Positions 1 to 9,206 of a stretch of 13,701 nt of DNA are shown here, piece by piece. Source of the DNA: Flavobacteriaceae bacterium (GTDB taxonomy: Bacteria > Bacteroidota > Bacteroidia > Flavobacteriales > Flavobacteriaceae); assembly GCA_030633225.1 (NCBI GenBank), contig DAOVTF010000012.1, positions 1-13,701 of the forward strand, written 5' to 3'. Within the stretch, counting starts at the first letter, position 1, and every line of letters starts with the position of its first letter. A model generated the notes under the pieces. That model was not told the origin of the DNA. It made no database searches and saw nothing but the letters and a program-made list of their open reading frames with translations. The position numbers and the translations under genes are program-made.

Positions 1-1839
1 AAAACCATTCAGGAAAAATATGGAAATAATGCGGTTGGAGCTTATAGAGGGAATCCTAATGTGCACAATTTAGGGATGATGTTATTTGGCACTCCTTTTA
101 TTCAAAGTTTAAAAACGCAACAAAAATATTCAGCTACTTCTGTTGATCAATTACCACATCATATTAGTTCTTTAAAAATGTTTGGACATAATATGCTAAT
201 TCCAATTCCTGATATTGACCATACAGATTTTATGATTATAATGGGAGGGAATCCGGCTGTGTCGAATGGGAGTATGATGACAGCTCCAGATTTTTCAAAT
301 AGATTAAAAGCAATTCAAAAAAGAGGAGGTCATTTTGTTGTAATTGATCCAAGATTTACAGAAACATCAAAATTAGCCAATCAACATTATTATATAAAAC
401 CAGGTAAAGACGCTCTACTTTTATTGGCATTGATTTATGTAATTTTTAATGAAAATTTAGATAAAAAAAATCATTTAGAACCGCATATAAAAGGTTGGGA
501 TAAAATTAAAAAACTTGCTAAAGATTATTCCCCTGAAAAGGTTGCAACCATTGTTGGAATTTCAAAAAATGAAATTGAAAATTTGGCTAGAAATTTTGCA
601 AAGGCAAAAACAGCCGTTTTTTATGGCCGCTTAGGGGTTTCAACTCAAGAATTTGGTGGAATTTGTCAATGGCTAATTAATGTTCTCAATATTATTACCG
701 ATAATTTTGATAAAAAAGGCGGGGCAATGTTTACTCTTCCGGCAGTTGATCTAGTTGGTATGTCGAAAATGACAGGTAAAACAGGAAGTTTTGATCGCCG
801 CAGGAGTCGCGTAAATAATTTACCTGAGTATTCAGGCGAATATCCTGTTGCTACTTTGGCCGATGAAATATTAACTGATGGTGAAGGTCAAATTAAAGCC
901 ATGGTAACTATTGCCGGTAATCCGGTACTTTCAACTCCAAACGGTAAACAATTAGCAAAGGCATTTGAACAATTAGAGTTTATGGTAGCTTTTGATATTT
1001 ACATTAATGAAACCACACAATATGCTGATATTATTTTACCATCAACAACGGGTTTAGAAACATCACATTACGATTTGGTTTTTCATCAATTAGGTATTAG
1101 AAATACCGCAAAATATTCTACTCCTTTATTTAAAAAAAATGAAGAACAAAAGCATGATTGGGAAATTTTAAAGGAATTAACCAAAAGAATATCCGGGCAA
1201 GATAATCCGGCAACTCCTGAAATGATGTTGGATTTTATGTTACAAAACGGACCATATAAAGATATTTCTATAAAAACTTTAACAGATAGTTCTCATGGAA
1301 TTGATTTTGGTGAATTACAGCCTTGTTTGCCAGATCGTTTATTTACAGAAGATAAAAAAATTGAATTGGCTCCAACTATATATTTGGAGGACATGAAACG
1401 ATTGAAAAAACAATTTTCTTTATGGAGAAATGAAGCCGAATTTGATTTTCCTTTAACTCTTATCGGAAGAAGACATTTAAGATCAAATAACTCGTGGATG
1501 CATAATTCAAACCGATTGATTAAAGGTAAAGAACGTTGCACACTTTTGATAAATAGTATTGATGCAAAAAAAATAAACCTTAAAAGTCAGCAAAAAGTTA
1601 AAGTAACTTCTAATGTTGGGTCTATACATATTCCTGTTGAGATTAGTAACGAAATGATGGAGGGCGTTGTTAGTATTCCTCATGGTTGGGGTCATTATTA
1701 TAGTAATATTCAAATGGAAATTGCTCAAAAAAATGCAGGGGTTAGTATTAATGATTTGACAGATGCAAATAAACTGGATGAATTAACCGGTAATGCGGAT
1801 TTCAGTGGAACAAAAGTTAAGATTGAAAGATTGAATTAA
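1..1839 (+). CDS. Molybdopterin-dependent oxidoreductase, 5'-truncated by window edge
   Basis: The reading frame is open from base 1, so the GTG at 61 is internal and the true start lies upstream of the window. 612 residues are visible. The opening residues (AYRGNPNVHNLG), a MGGNPAVSNG loop, a VVIDPRFTETSKLA stretch (roughly residues 115-130) and a TIAGNPVLSTPNG loop are typical of the bis-MGD-binding molybdopterin oxidoreductase (DMSO reductase) superfamily. The last ~130 residues look like the molydopterin dinucleotide-binding domain, with INSIDAKK followed by VSIPHGWGH. The N-terminal part that would carry any 4Fe-4S cysteines, the Mo-ligand residue and a possible Tat signal is outside the window. 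Substrate and cell location therefore cannot be called. It is followed after 36 bp by the DUF3179 gene on the same strand and probably shares its transcript. Family assignment is firm; a specific enzyme name such as formate dehydrogenase or nitrate reductase would be a guess. Confidence 0.93.
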   Translation, partial: KTIQEKYGNNAVGAYRGNPNVHNLGMMLFGTPFIQSLKTQQKYSATSVDQLPHHISSLKMFGHNMLIPIPDIDHTDFMIIMGGNPAVSNGSMMTAPDFSNRLKAIQKRGGHFVVIDPRFTETSKLANQHYYIKPGKDALLLLALIYVIFNENLDKKNHLEPHIKGWDKIKKLAKDYSPEKVATIVGISKNEIENLARNFAKAKTAVFYGRLGVSTQEFGGICQWLINVLNIITDNFDKKGGAMFTLPAVDLVGMSKMTGKTGSFDRRRSRVNNLPEYSGEYPVATLADEILTDGEGQIKAMVTIAGNPVLSTPNGKQLAKAFEQLEFMVAFDIYINETTQYADIILPSTTGLETSHYDLVFHQLGIRNTAKYSTPLFKKNEEQKHDWEILKELTKRISGQDNPATPEMMLDFMLQNGPYKDISIKTLTDSSHGIDFGELQPCLPDRLFTEDKKIELAPTIYLEDMKRLKKQFSLWRNEAEFDFPLTLIGRRHLRSNNSWMHNSNRLIKGKERCTLLINSIDAKKINLKSQQKVKVTSNVGSIHIPVEISNEMMEGVVSIPHGWGHYYSNIQMEIAQKNAGVSINDLTDANKLDELTGNADFSGTKVKIERLN

Positions 1840-1875
1840 TTCTTACGACAAAACACGTAAATTAAATCTACTACA

Positions 1876-3021
1876 ATGAAAATCAATACAACCTCGAACC
1901 TATTTTTTTTATTATTTATAACCTTAGTTTCTGCACAAATGCAAAATCCAAAAGATATTCCATTTGATTGGAAAACAGATATTACCAAACATTCGGTGGA
2001 TCTTTCAGAAATACAAATTGTTTTACCAAAAGGGTCATTTCCTACATTAGATTTTCCAAAATTTGTTGGAAAAGAAGCTGGTTTAAGTATGTTTTTTGCA
2101 AAAGAACCTGTTATTGCAATTGAAATTGATGGTAAAGCAAAAGCTTATTCATTAAACATTTTGACGATGCATGAAATTTCGAATGATACGCTAAGCAATA
2201 TTCCAATTTTAGTTACGTATTGTCCGCTTTGTAATTCAGGGATTGTTTATCATAGAAAGTTAGAGTATAATGGTAAAGAAAATGTCATGGAGTTTGAGCC
2301 ATCGGGTATGTTAAGAAATAGCGATATGGTGATGCTAGATAGAAATACCGAAACTTTATGGCAGCAATTAATGGGCGTTGCCATTGTTGGTGAACTAGAT
2401 AAAAAGGAGTTGGATATTCTACCTTCTTTAATTATCTCTATCGAGGAATTTTTTAATCGATATCCACAAGGAGAATTATTATCAAAACATACCGGATATG
2501 CAGAAAATGAAAAACATTATGGACAGAACCCTTATAAAAATTATGATAATATAAATTCAAAACCTTATGAACGTTTTTTTGATTCAGATAAAATTGACAA
2601 GCGTTTGCCACCGATGGAGCGTATAGTTGACATTGAAAATAATGGTCAATACAAAGTTTATACATTATCAGACATTAAAGAATTTGGTGTAATTAACGAT
2701 ACTTTTCAAAAGAAAAAAGTTGTTTTGTTTCATCAATCAGGAACGGTTTCTGTTCTAGATCAGGAAAATATTAGTGAGTCAAAAGATATTGGAACTATTG
2801 CTGTTTACAATCGAATGTTGGACGGAGAGAAAATAGTATTCAAAAGAACAAAGGGAGTTTTTAAAGATAAAAAAACCAAATCAAGTTGGGATATCACCGG
2901 GTATTGTTATGAAGGTGAACTAAAAGGGAAACAGCTAAAAATTGAACCGCATAGCAATCATTTTGCCTTTGCATGGCTAGCATTTTATCCTGATACCGAA
3001 ATTTACAAAAATAATATGTAG
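1876..3021 (+). CDS. Secreted DUF3179 domain-containing protein
   Basis: This 381-residue protein begins with a hydrophobic signal peptide (about residues 8-20, ending LVSA before Q21, no lipobox cysteine), so it is probably exported to the periplasm. The body matches the DUF3179 family. It has a PKFVGKEAG segment, a repeated theme of internal protein use (AYSLNILTMHEI), the diagnostic TYCPLCNSG motif with C116 and C119, a MLDRNTETLWQQ segment, and a C-terminal block with HQSGTVSVLD and HFAFAWLAFYPDT. The function of DUF3179 is unknown. The CPxC pair and the absence of other conserved cysteines would allow metal, haem or thiol chemistry, but that is inference. It sits between a molybdopterin oxidoreductase (36 bp upstream) and glpF (29 bp downstream) on the same strand, so it is probably co-transcribed. 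No promoter-like TAnnTTTG element was seen in either gap. Confidence 0.9.
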   Translation: MKINTTSNLFFLLFITLVSAQMQNPKDIPFDWKTDITKHSVDLSEIQIVLPKGSFPTLDFPKFVGKEAGLSMFFAKEPVIAIEIDGKAKAYSLNILTMHEISNDTLSNIPILVTYCPLCNSGIVYHRKLEYNGKENVMEFEPSGMLRNSDMVMLDRNTETLWQQLMGVAIVGELDKKELDILPSLIISIEEFFNRYPQGELLSKHTGYAENEKHYGQNPYKNYDNINSKPYERFFDSDKIDKRLPPMERIVDIENNGQYKVYTLSDIKEFGVINDTFQKKKVVLFHQSGTVSVLDQENISESKDIGTIAVYNRMLDGEKIVFKRTKGVFKDKKTKSSWDITGYCYEGELKGKQLKIEPHSNHFAFAWLAFYPDTEIYKNNM

Positions 3022-3050
3022 CTTTACGGTATCAGTAATCATACCTTAAG

Positions 3051-5341
<2,291 letters not shown>

Positions 5342-5347
5342 ATTATC

Positions 5348-6256
5348 ATGAAAAAACCAATAAAAACCTTAGTAATTCTTTTTGTAATTGTATTGATATT
5401 TTTTAAAATTCCAGGGAATGTCACTCCTTCAGAAGTAATTGGTGAAAAACTACCACCGTTATCATCAGATTCAAAAGATGTTTCCGTTTATTTTATTAAA
5501 ACTGCTCATGTAAAAACACTAGATGCTTTAACCGTTGCTCAAGGATCTCTATTTAATAGTTTTGAAATAGTTCACGGAGGTATTTTGATTCAACATTTAG
5601 ATGATGTGTTTTTATTTGATACTGGATTAGGAAATAAAATTGACAAGCAGTTTGATGAAGATATGCCATTTTGGTTGAAACCATTAATGGGTTATGAAAA
5701 AGGAGAATCGATTGTAGAGCAAATAAATAAAAATCAAATTTTTCCTCAACCAAACCGAATCTATTTAAGTCATGCGCATTGGGATCACGCCAGTGGAATA
5801 GTTGATTTTCCTGATTTAGATATTATTGTCCCGGCAAAAGAAATGAACTTTATTAAAACAGGAAAACCGCCTTCAATTTTCCCTTCTCAGGTTAATTCAA
5901 AAGAAATTAAGTGGAAAGAATTTACATTCAACAATGAAAATTATGCAGGATTTGATAAAAGCCTAGATCTTTATGGTGATGGAACTGTTGTATTTGTGAG
6001 TTTATCAGGTCATACCCCGGGAAGTATTGGAATGTTTGTAAATGCCGCAGATGGAGTTAGAAGATTTTTTGTTGGAGATGCAGTATGGAATCTTGAAAGT
6101 GTTAAAAAATTAAAAAGAAAATTCTGGTTTTCATCTAATATTGTAGATAATAATAAAAACGAAACGGATAAAATTATAGCTAAATTACATGCGCTTTTAC
6201 AAAAGAACCCTGAATTAAAAATAATTCCAGCTCATGATTTAAGCACCTGGAAATGA
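5348..6256 (+). CDS. Membrane-anchored metallo-beta-lactamase-fold hydrolase
   Basis: This 302-residue protein has one N-terminal hydrophobic segment (about residues 8-20, after MKKPIK), which looks like an uncleaved anchor or signal. The catalytic domain is then likely outside the cytoplasm. The dinuclear zinc site of the MBL fold is complete: HAHWDH at 142-147, H222 in SGHTPGS, D244 in FVGDAVW and H296 in IIPAHD. The spacing between H222 and D244 resembles that of N-acyl homoserine lactonases such as AiiA, but many MBL hydrolases share it. The substrate is therefore not assignable. It lies 6 bp after glpK in the presumed operon, so a role connected with glycerol compounds, for example ester or phosphodiester breakdown, is possible but only inferred. 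Its stop is 4 bp from the convergent gpsA stop. Confidence 0.9.
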   Translation: MKKPIKTLVILFVIVLIFFKIPGNVTPSEVIGEKLPPLSSDSKDVSVYFIKTAHVKTLDALTVAQGSLFNSFEIVHGGILIQHLDDVFLFDTGLGNKIDKQFDEDMPFWLKPLMGYEKGESIVEQINKNQIFPQPNRIYLSHAHWDHASGIVDFPDLDIIVPAKEMNFIKTGKPPSIFPSQVNSKEIKWKEFTFNNENYAGFDKSLDLYGDGTVVFVSLSGHTPGSIGMFVNAADGVRRFFVGDAVWNLESVKKLKRKFWFSSNIVDNNKNETDKIIAKLHALLQKNPELKIIPAHDLSTWK

Positions 6257-6260
6257 TTGG

Positions 6261-7256
6261 TTAGTCTAACAAATTTGTTAATTTTTCAAATGAAATTTTC
6301 GCATCTTTTTCAGCATAAAGAATATCATAAACGGTATCAATTATTGGAGTTATAGCTTTATTTTTTTGATTTATTTTAAAAGCGCTTTTAGTAGCGTAAT
6401 ATCCTTCAGCAACCATATTCATTTCAAACATAGCTGATTTTACTGTGTAACCCTTTCCTATCATATTGCCAAACATCCTATTCCTGCTAAAAACTGAATA
6501 ACCCGTAACCAAAAGATCTCCTAAATAAGCCGAATTGTTAATGTTCCGATTCATTTCATGGATTTTTTTAATAAAACGTTCCATCTCCCGAATGGAGTTC
6601 GACATTAGAACGGCTTGAAAATTATCACCATAACCTAAACCGTGAGCAATTCCTGCTGCGATGGCATAAATATTTTTAAGCATGGCAGCATATTCTGTAC
6701 CGATAATATCGTCAGATATTTTAGTTCTTATATATCTGCTCGAAATAAGTTTGGCTAAACAAATGGCTTTTTCTTTATCTTTTGAAGCAATGGTTAAATA
6801 AGACAATCTTTCCATGGCAACTTCTTCAGCATGACAAGGGCCGGTTATTACACCGATATTATTGAATGGAACATCTAATTCTTCATGAAAGTGTTCTCCC
6901 ACAATTAATCCTGATTCTGGAACAATTCCCTTTATAGCCGAAAAAATAATTTTAGTATCAAGAGGTACAGTAATCTTATCCAACTCAGATTTTAAAAAAG
7001 CTGAAGGGATTGCAAAAATCAAACAGTCAGCATATTTTATTACCTCATTAATATCATTTGTTAAGAATAATTTTTCTGGATGTAAATCGGCTGAACTTAG
7101 ATAACTTGGGTTGTGCTTATTTCTTTTAATATGCTCCAAAATATAAGTACTTCTCATATACCAGCCAACTTCATCTAAGTTTTCTGAAAGCATTTTAACA
7201 ATCGCAGTTGCCCAACTACCACCTCCTAATACGGCAATTTTATTTATTGAAATCAT
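6261..7256 (-). CDS. gpsA: NAD(P)H-dependent glycerol-3-phosphate dehydrogenase
   Basis: GpsA reversibly converts dihydroxyacetone phosphate and sn-glycerol 3-phosphate in the cytoplasm and normally supplies the backbone for phospholipids. The 331 residues match family length. The nucleotide-binding motif GGGSWA is at residues 11-16. It is followed by the SAIKG segment with K109, GPCHAEEVA at 139-147, the catalytic-lysine block AAMLKNIYAIAAGIAHGLGYGDN (K194), and GDLLVTGYSVFSRNR at 246-260. The ATG at 7256 fits the family N-terminus, with few residues before the Rossmann motif. It converges with the glpF-glpK-hydrolase unit with 4 bp between stops and is divergent from the TM2 genes. A TATTTTTG promoter-like element lies 26-33 bp upstream. 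No glpD-type respiratory dehydrogenase is present in the window. Confidence 0.95.
   Translation of the reverse strand: MISINKIAVLGGGSWATAIVKMLSENLDEVGWYMRSTYILEHIKRNKHNPSYLSSADLHPEKLFLTNDINEVIKYADCLIFAIPSAFLKSELDKITVPLDTKIIFSAIKGIVPESGLIVGEHFHEELDVPFNNIGVITGPCHAEEVAMERLSYLTIASKDKEKAICLAKLISSRYIRTKISDDIIGTEYAAMLKNIYAIAAGIAHGLGYGDNFQAVLMSNSIREMERFIKKIHEMNRNINNSAYLGDLLVTGYSVFSRNRMFGNMIGKGYTVKSAMFEMNMVAEGYYATKSAFKINQKNKAITPIIDTVYDILYAEKDAKISFEKLTNLLD
6267..6286 (+). terminator. Possible weak terminator (palindrome plus T run) at the end of the glycerol operon
   Basis: A perfect 14-bp palindrome (TAACAAATTTGTTA, 6267-6280) is followed by ATTTTTC on the + strand. It lies just after the hydrolase stop and within the last codons of the convergent gpsA gene. 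The stem would be only 5 bp with an AATT loop and is AT-rich, so this is a weak candidate and may just be coding sequence. Confidence 0.22.
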
Positions 7257-7281
7257 ATATAATTTTTAATAAAAAGTATAT

Positions 7282-7289
7282 CAAAAATA
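7282..7289 (-). promoter_or_regulatory. Putative gpsA -7 promoter element
   Basis: Read on the - strand this is TATTTTTG, a full match to the Bacteroidota -7 consensus TAnnTTTG, placed 25 bp before the gpsA ATG. A TTTG lies upstream at about 10 bp spacing, which is too close for a regular -33 box, so only the -7 element is supported. Confidence 0.42.
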
Positions 7290-7329
7290 CAGAAAATATC
7301 AAACTAGGTATAATTTAAATAATATTTAA

Positions 7330-7337
7330 TAGATTTG
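7330..7337 (+). promoter_or_regulatory. Putative promoter -7 element of the TM2 gene pair
   Basis: TAGATTTG matches TAnnTTTG and lies 32 bp before the ATG at 7370, the normal placing for this promoter type. The upstream stretch is very AT-rich and no clear -33 TTTG was found. It is divergent from the gpsA element about 40 bp away. Confidence 0.45.
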
Positions 7338-7369
7338 TATCTATAATTAATTTAAACCTACCCCTTATC

Positions 7370-8134
7370 ATGGCAAAAAAAATAACCAAAGTAGAACAAG
7401 AAGCAATAGACAAAGCAAAGAAAATTGCGAATGAAGTAAAAGAAGAATTAACAAATTCTAAAAAAATCACTAAATTAGAAAAGGATGCTGTAGAAGATGT
7501 TAAGAAGGTTGCTGATGAAGTGAAAAAAGAAATTAAAAAAGCTTCAAAAAGTACAAAAAAAGCATCAAAAAAAATTAAAAAAGATGTAAATAAAATTATG
7601 GATGATACGAATAAAACAGCGGATAAATTTTCTGATGAGGCGAAAAAGGCTGCAAAAAAGATAAAGGATGGCGCAAAAGATATAGTAGACGATTTAGGTA
7701 TTGATGCAGATGAAATAAAAGAAGATATTAAAGATGGAGCAAATAAAGTGAAAGAAAAGGCTAAAGAATATGCTAAAGACCTTGATGAAAGTACGCAAAG
7801 TTTCCAGGATGAAGCAAAATCTACAGCCAATGAATTTACAAAAGGAGCAAAAGATGCTTATGAAGATCTAACATCAAATAAAGGGAATAAAAAAATATTA
7901 GCAGGTATTCTGGCAATTCTCTTTGGTTCTATAGGTGTTCATAAATTTATTTTAGGGTATACCAAAGAGGGAATAATTATGCTAGTTGCAACTTTTGTTT
8001 TAGGAATTCTTAGTTTAGGGGTATTAGGTTTTGCGGTTGGTTTGATTGGTTTTATTGAAGGTGTTATTTATTTAACAAAATCAGATGAAGAATTTTATAA
8101 AACCTATCAAGTAAATAAGAAACCTTGGTTTTAA
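7370..8134 (+). CDS. TM2 domain protein with long charged helical N-terminal domain
   Basis: The 254-residue product has two parts. Residues 1 to about 170 are rich in Lys, Ala, Asp and Glu, with no Cys and almost no aromatic residues. They should form long amphipathic or coiled helices, recalling LEA-like or YtxH-like segments. Residues 3-30 and 31-58 are two copies of a 28-residue repeat. Residues from about 173 form a TM2 domain with GSIGVHKFILGYTKEG between a first membrane helix (about 176-188) and a second hydrophobic region (about 203-236), ending in a short polar tail with final WF. There is no signal peptide, so the helical domain probably faces the cytoplasm or lies along the membrane. 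It is followed after 9 bp by a paralogue, 8144-8428, sharing the whole TM2 part. Function is unknown. The TM2 call is firm, the topology is inferred. Confidence 0.9.
   Translation: MAKKITKVEQEAIDKAKKIANEVKEELTNSKKITKLEKDAVEDVKKVADEVKKEIKKASKSTKKASKKIKKDVNKIMDDTNKTADKFSDEAKKAAKKIKDGAKDIVDDLGIDADEIKEDIKDGANKVKEKAKEYAKDLDESTQSFQDEAKSTANEFTKGAKDAYEDLTSNKGNKKILAGILAILFGSIGVHKFILGYTKEGIIMLVATFVLGILSLGVLGFAVGLIGFIEGVIYLTKSDEEFYKTYQVNKKPWF
7376..7543 (+). repeat. Tandem 28-codon repeat within the TM2 fusion gene
   Basis: Two adjacent units, 7376-7459 and 7460-7543, encode residues 3-30 and 31-58. Both start KKITK, share E and A at positions 7 and 10, KK at 15-16 and EVK at 20-22, and differ mostly by conservative changes (V/L, I/V, E/D). 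By eye 14 of 28 residues are identical. The regular K/E spacing fits an amphipathic helical repeat. Confidence 0.7.
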
Positions 8135-8143
8135 TTTATAAGT

Positions 8144-8428
8144 ATGAAATTAGTTGATGAAAATGGAAAATCTTTACCTGCACCCCAAGAGAATAAAAAA
8201 TTAATTGCTGGTATTTTTGCAATTGTTTTAGGTCCTTTAGGTATTCATAAATTTATTTTGGGCTACCAAAAAGAAGGAATAATTATGGTATTGGTTTCTT
8301 TTTTGACTTGTGGAATTGGGGCTGGAGTTATGGGTTTAATAGGATTAATTGAAGGGATAATTTATCTGACAAAAACTGATGAAGAGTTTTATGAAATGTA
8401 TCAGGTTAATCAAAAATCTTGGTTTTAA
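8144..8428 (+). CDS. Small TM2 domain membrane protein
   Basis: This 94-residue protein is nearly a bare TM2 domain. A 16-residue polar N-terminus precedes NKKLIAGIFAIVLG, then GPLGIHKFILGYQKEGIIM, a second hydrophobic segment, and a polar tail ending SWF. It is a close paralogue of the C-terminal third of the preceding gene: KFILGY, KEGIIM, GLIGxIEGxIYLTK and DEEFY are shared. The matching DNA at 7940-7984 and 8246-8290 differs at about 8 of 45 positions, mostly in third bases. The start lies 9 bp after the previous stop, so the two are probably co-expressed and could assemble together. TM2 proteins are found widely in bacteria and eukaryotes, and no general molecular function is established. 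Confidence 0.9.
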   Translation: MKLVDENGKSLPAPQENKKLIAGIFAIVLGPLGIHKFILGYQKEGIIMVLVSFLTCGIGAGVMGLIGLIEGIIYLTKTDEEFYEMYQVNQKSWF

Positions 8429-8454
8429 CGGTTTTGTATAATTATCAGTAACAT

Positions 8455-8474
8455 GAAAATACATGAGTATTTTC
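8455..8474. terminator. Inverted repeat between convergent TM2 and grpB genes
   Basis: GAAAATAC and GTATTTTC form a perfect 8-bp inverted repeat around an ATGA loop, in the 79-bp gap between two converging genes. Its place suits a bidirectional terminator. However, no T run follows on either strand and the stem is AT-rich, so it may act only as an mRNA 3'-end hairpin. Confidence 0.35.
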
Positions 8475-8507
8475 CCCTGATGCAATAAATTTCAGCCATT
8501 TTTACGT

Positions 8508-9103
8508 TTACACGTCTTTTTTGTATGTTTGCTTTTTATCTATTAATTTCAAAGTTTCATTGATGAATTCTGTTTTCCCTAACACATAAGCTCCTCTGTC
8601 ATTTTTATATTTAGAAGCCAATTCCAACTTTAAATATTCATAATCCTTTGCTCTTTCTTGATATTTATTTAAATAATCCCTAAAGTCAATTTGTTTCCAC
8701 ATTACATTATCTTTTGGACACATATGAATATGAAAAATCTGTTCTTTTATTCCATCAAGATTGTATCCTTTTCCGAAAGAGGAGTAAGCCTGAATATTTT
8801 CTCTTGCAGGTACTTCAAAATGTGAATAACCCAATTCGGTAAACTTTGTAATTAGATTTTGGTCGAATAGTATTTTTTTTGGGATTTCTATCATCAAATC
8901 GATATATGGTTTTGATTTGATACTTGGAATTGATGAGCTTCCAAAGTGTTCTATTCGTAAAATTATTTCATTCCCGACTTTTCAACTATTCGTTCTTTTT
9001 CTTTTTCGTAAATATTTTTCCATTCAGGATTATGAACTACCAATTCAATTGGATAAAGTACATTCCAATCATCTTTAGTCAAATCATTTAAACTTTTTTT
9101 CAT
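8508..9103 (-). pseudogene. GrpB family (UPF0157) protein gene, frameshifted
   Basis: Two - strand frames together encode one GrpB-family protein of about 198 residues. The 5' part starts at ATG 9103 and runs 46 codons (KKSLNDLTKDDWN, then PIELVVHNPEWKNIYEKEK) to a TAA at 8965-8963. From the GGG codon at 8975-8973 a second frame continues with NEIILRIEHFGSSSIPSIKS, KPYIDLMIEIPKK and then HIHMCPKDNVMWKQIDFRDYL, ending at 8508. Joining them needs one extra base near 8975-8978, so a one-base deletion explains the break. The family's GS motif (GSSSIP, about 8942-8925) and the IDLMIEI acidic strand span codons upstream of any start usable by the 3' frame alone. A product starting near 8897 would therefore lack the active-site region of this nucleotidyltransferase-like fold. 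The molecular function of GrpB proteins is not settled. A sequencing error in place of a real mutation cannot be excluded. Confidence 0.88.
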
Positions 9104-9189
9104 TACTGGATAGTTTTTTCAGCTTGAGCTCAACTTTTAACTAATATTTGTGCTGTTTCTCTGCTTAATTGTTTTAAGGTTATTCTCAT
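9103..9189 (-). other. Short broken reading frame upstream of grpB, possible gene relic
   Basis: Starting 17 bp after the GNAT stop on the same strand, ATG 9189 opens a 19-codon frame (MRITLKQLSRETAQILVKS) ended by TGA at 9132-9130. The same frame then continues with AQAEKTIQ to a TAA that overlaps the grpB ATG as TAATG. The composition looks protein-like, and the TAATG overlap is typical of translationally coupled genes. This suggests either a decayed small gene or a chance leader. I do not recognise a family. With this and the grpB 5' part, the stretch 8898-9206 holds no intact gene. Confidence 0.3.
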
Positions 9190-9206
9190 ATTTTTTCTAA
9201 TATAAA

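Noticed and set aside
1293..1728. Two overlapping - strand frames within the molybdopterin oxidoreductase
   Set aside because: Both are shadows of the conserved C-terminal Mo-cofactor domain on the + strand.
3028..3045. GGTAT/ATACC inverted repeat between DUF3179 gene and glpF
   Set aside because: Arms are only 5 bp with an 8-bp loop and no T run, which is expected by chance in this sequence and too weak to call a terminator or operator.
7315..7830. Long open frame on the - strand, 171 codons
   Set aside because: It is antisense to the Lys/Ala-rich TM2 fusion gene. AAA/GAA-rich codons give stop-free TTT/TTC (Phe/Ser) on the reverse strand, so the frame is a composition artefact and resembles no protein family.
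8429..9206. Possible mobile element or attachment site around the decayed genes
   Set aside because: No transposase or integrase remnant, terminal inverted repeats, target-site duplication or tRNA fragment could be found, and base composition matches the flanks.
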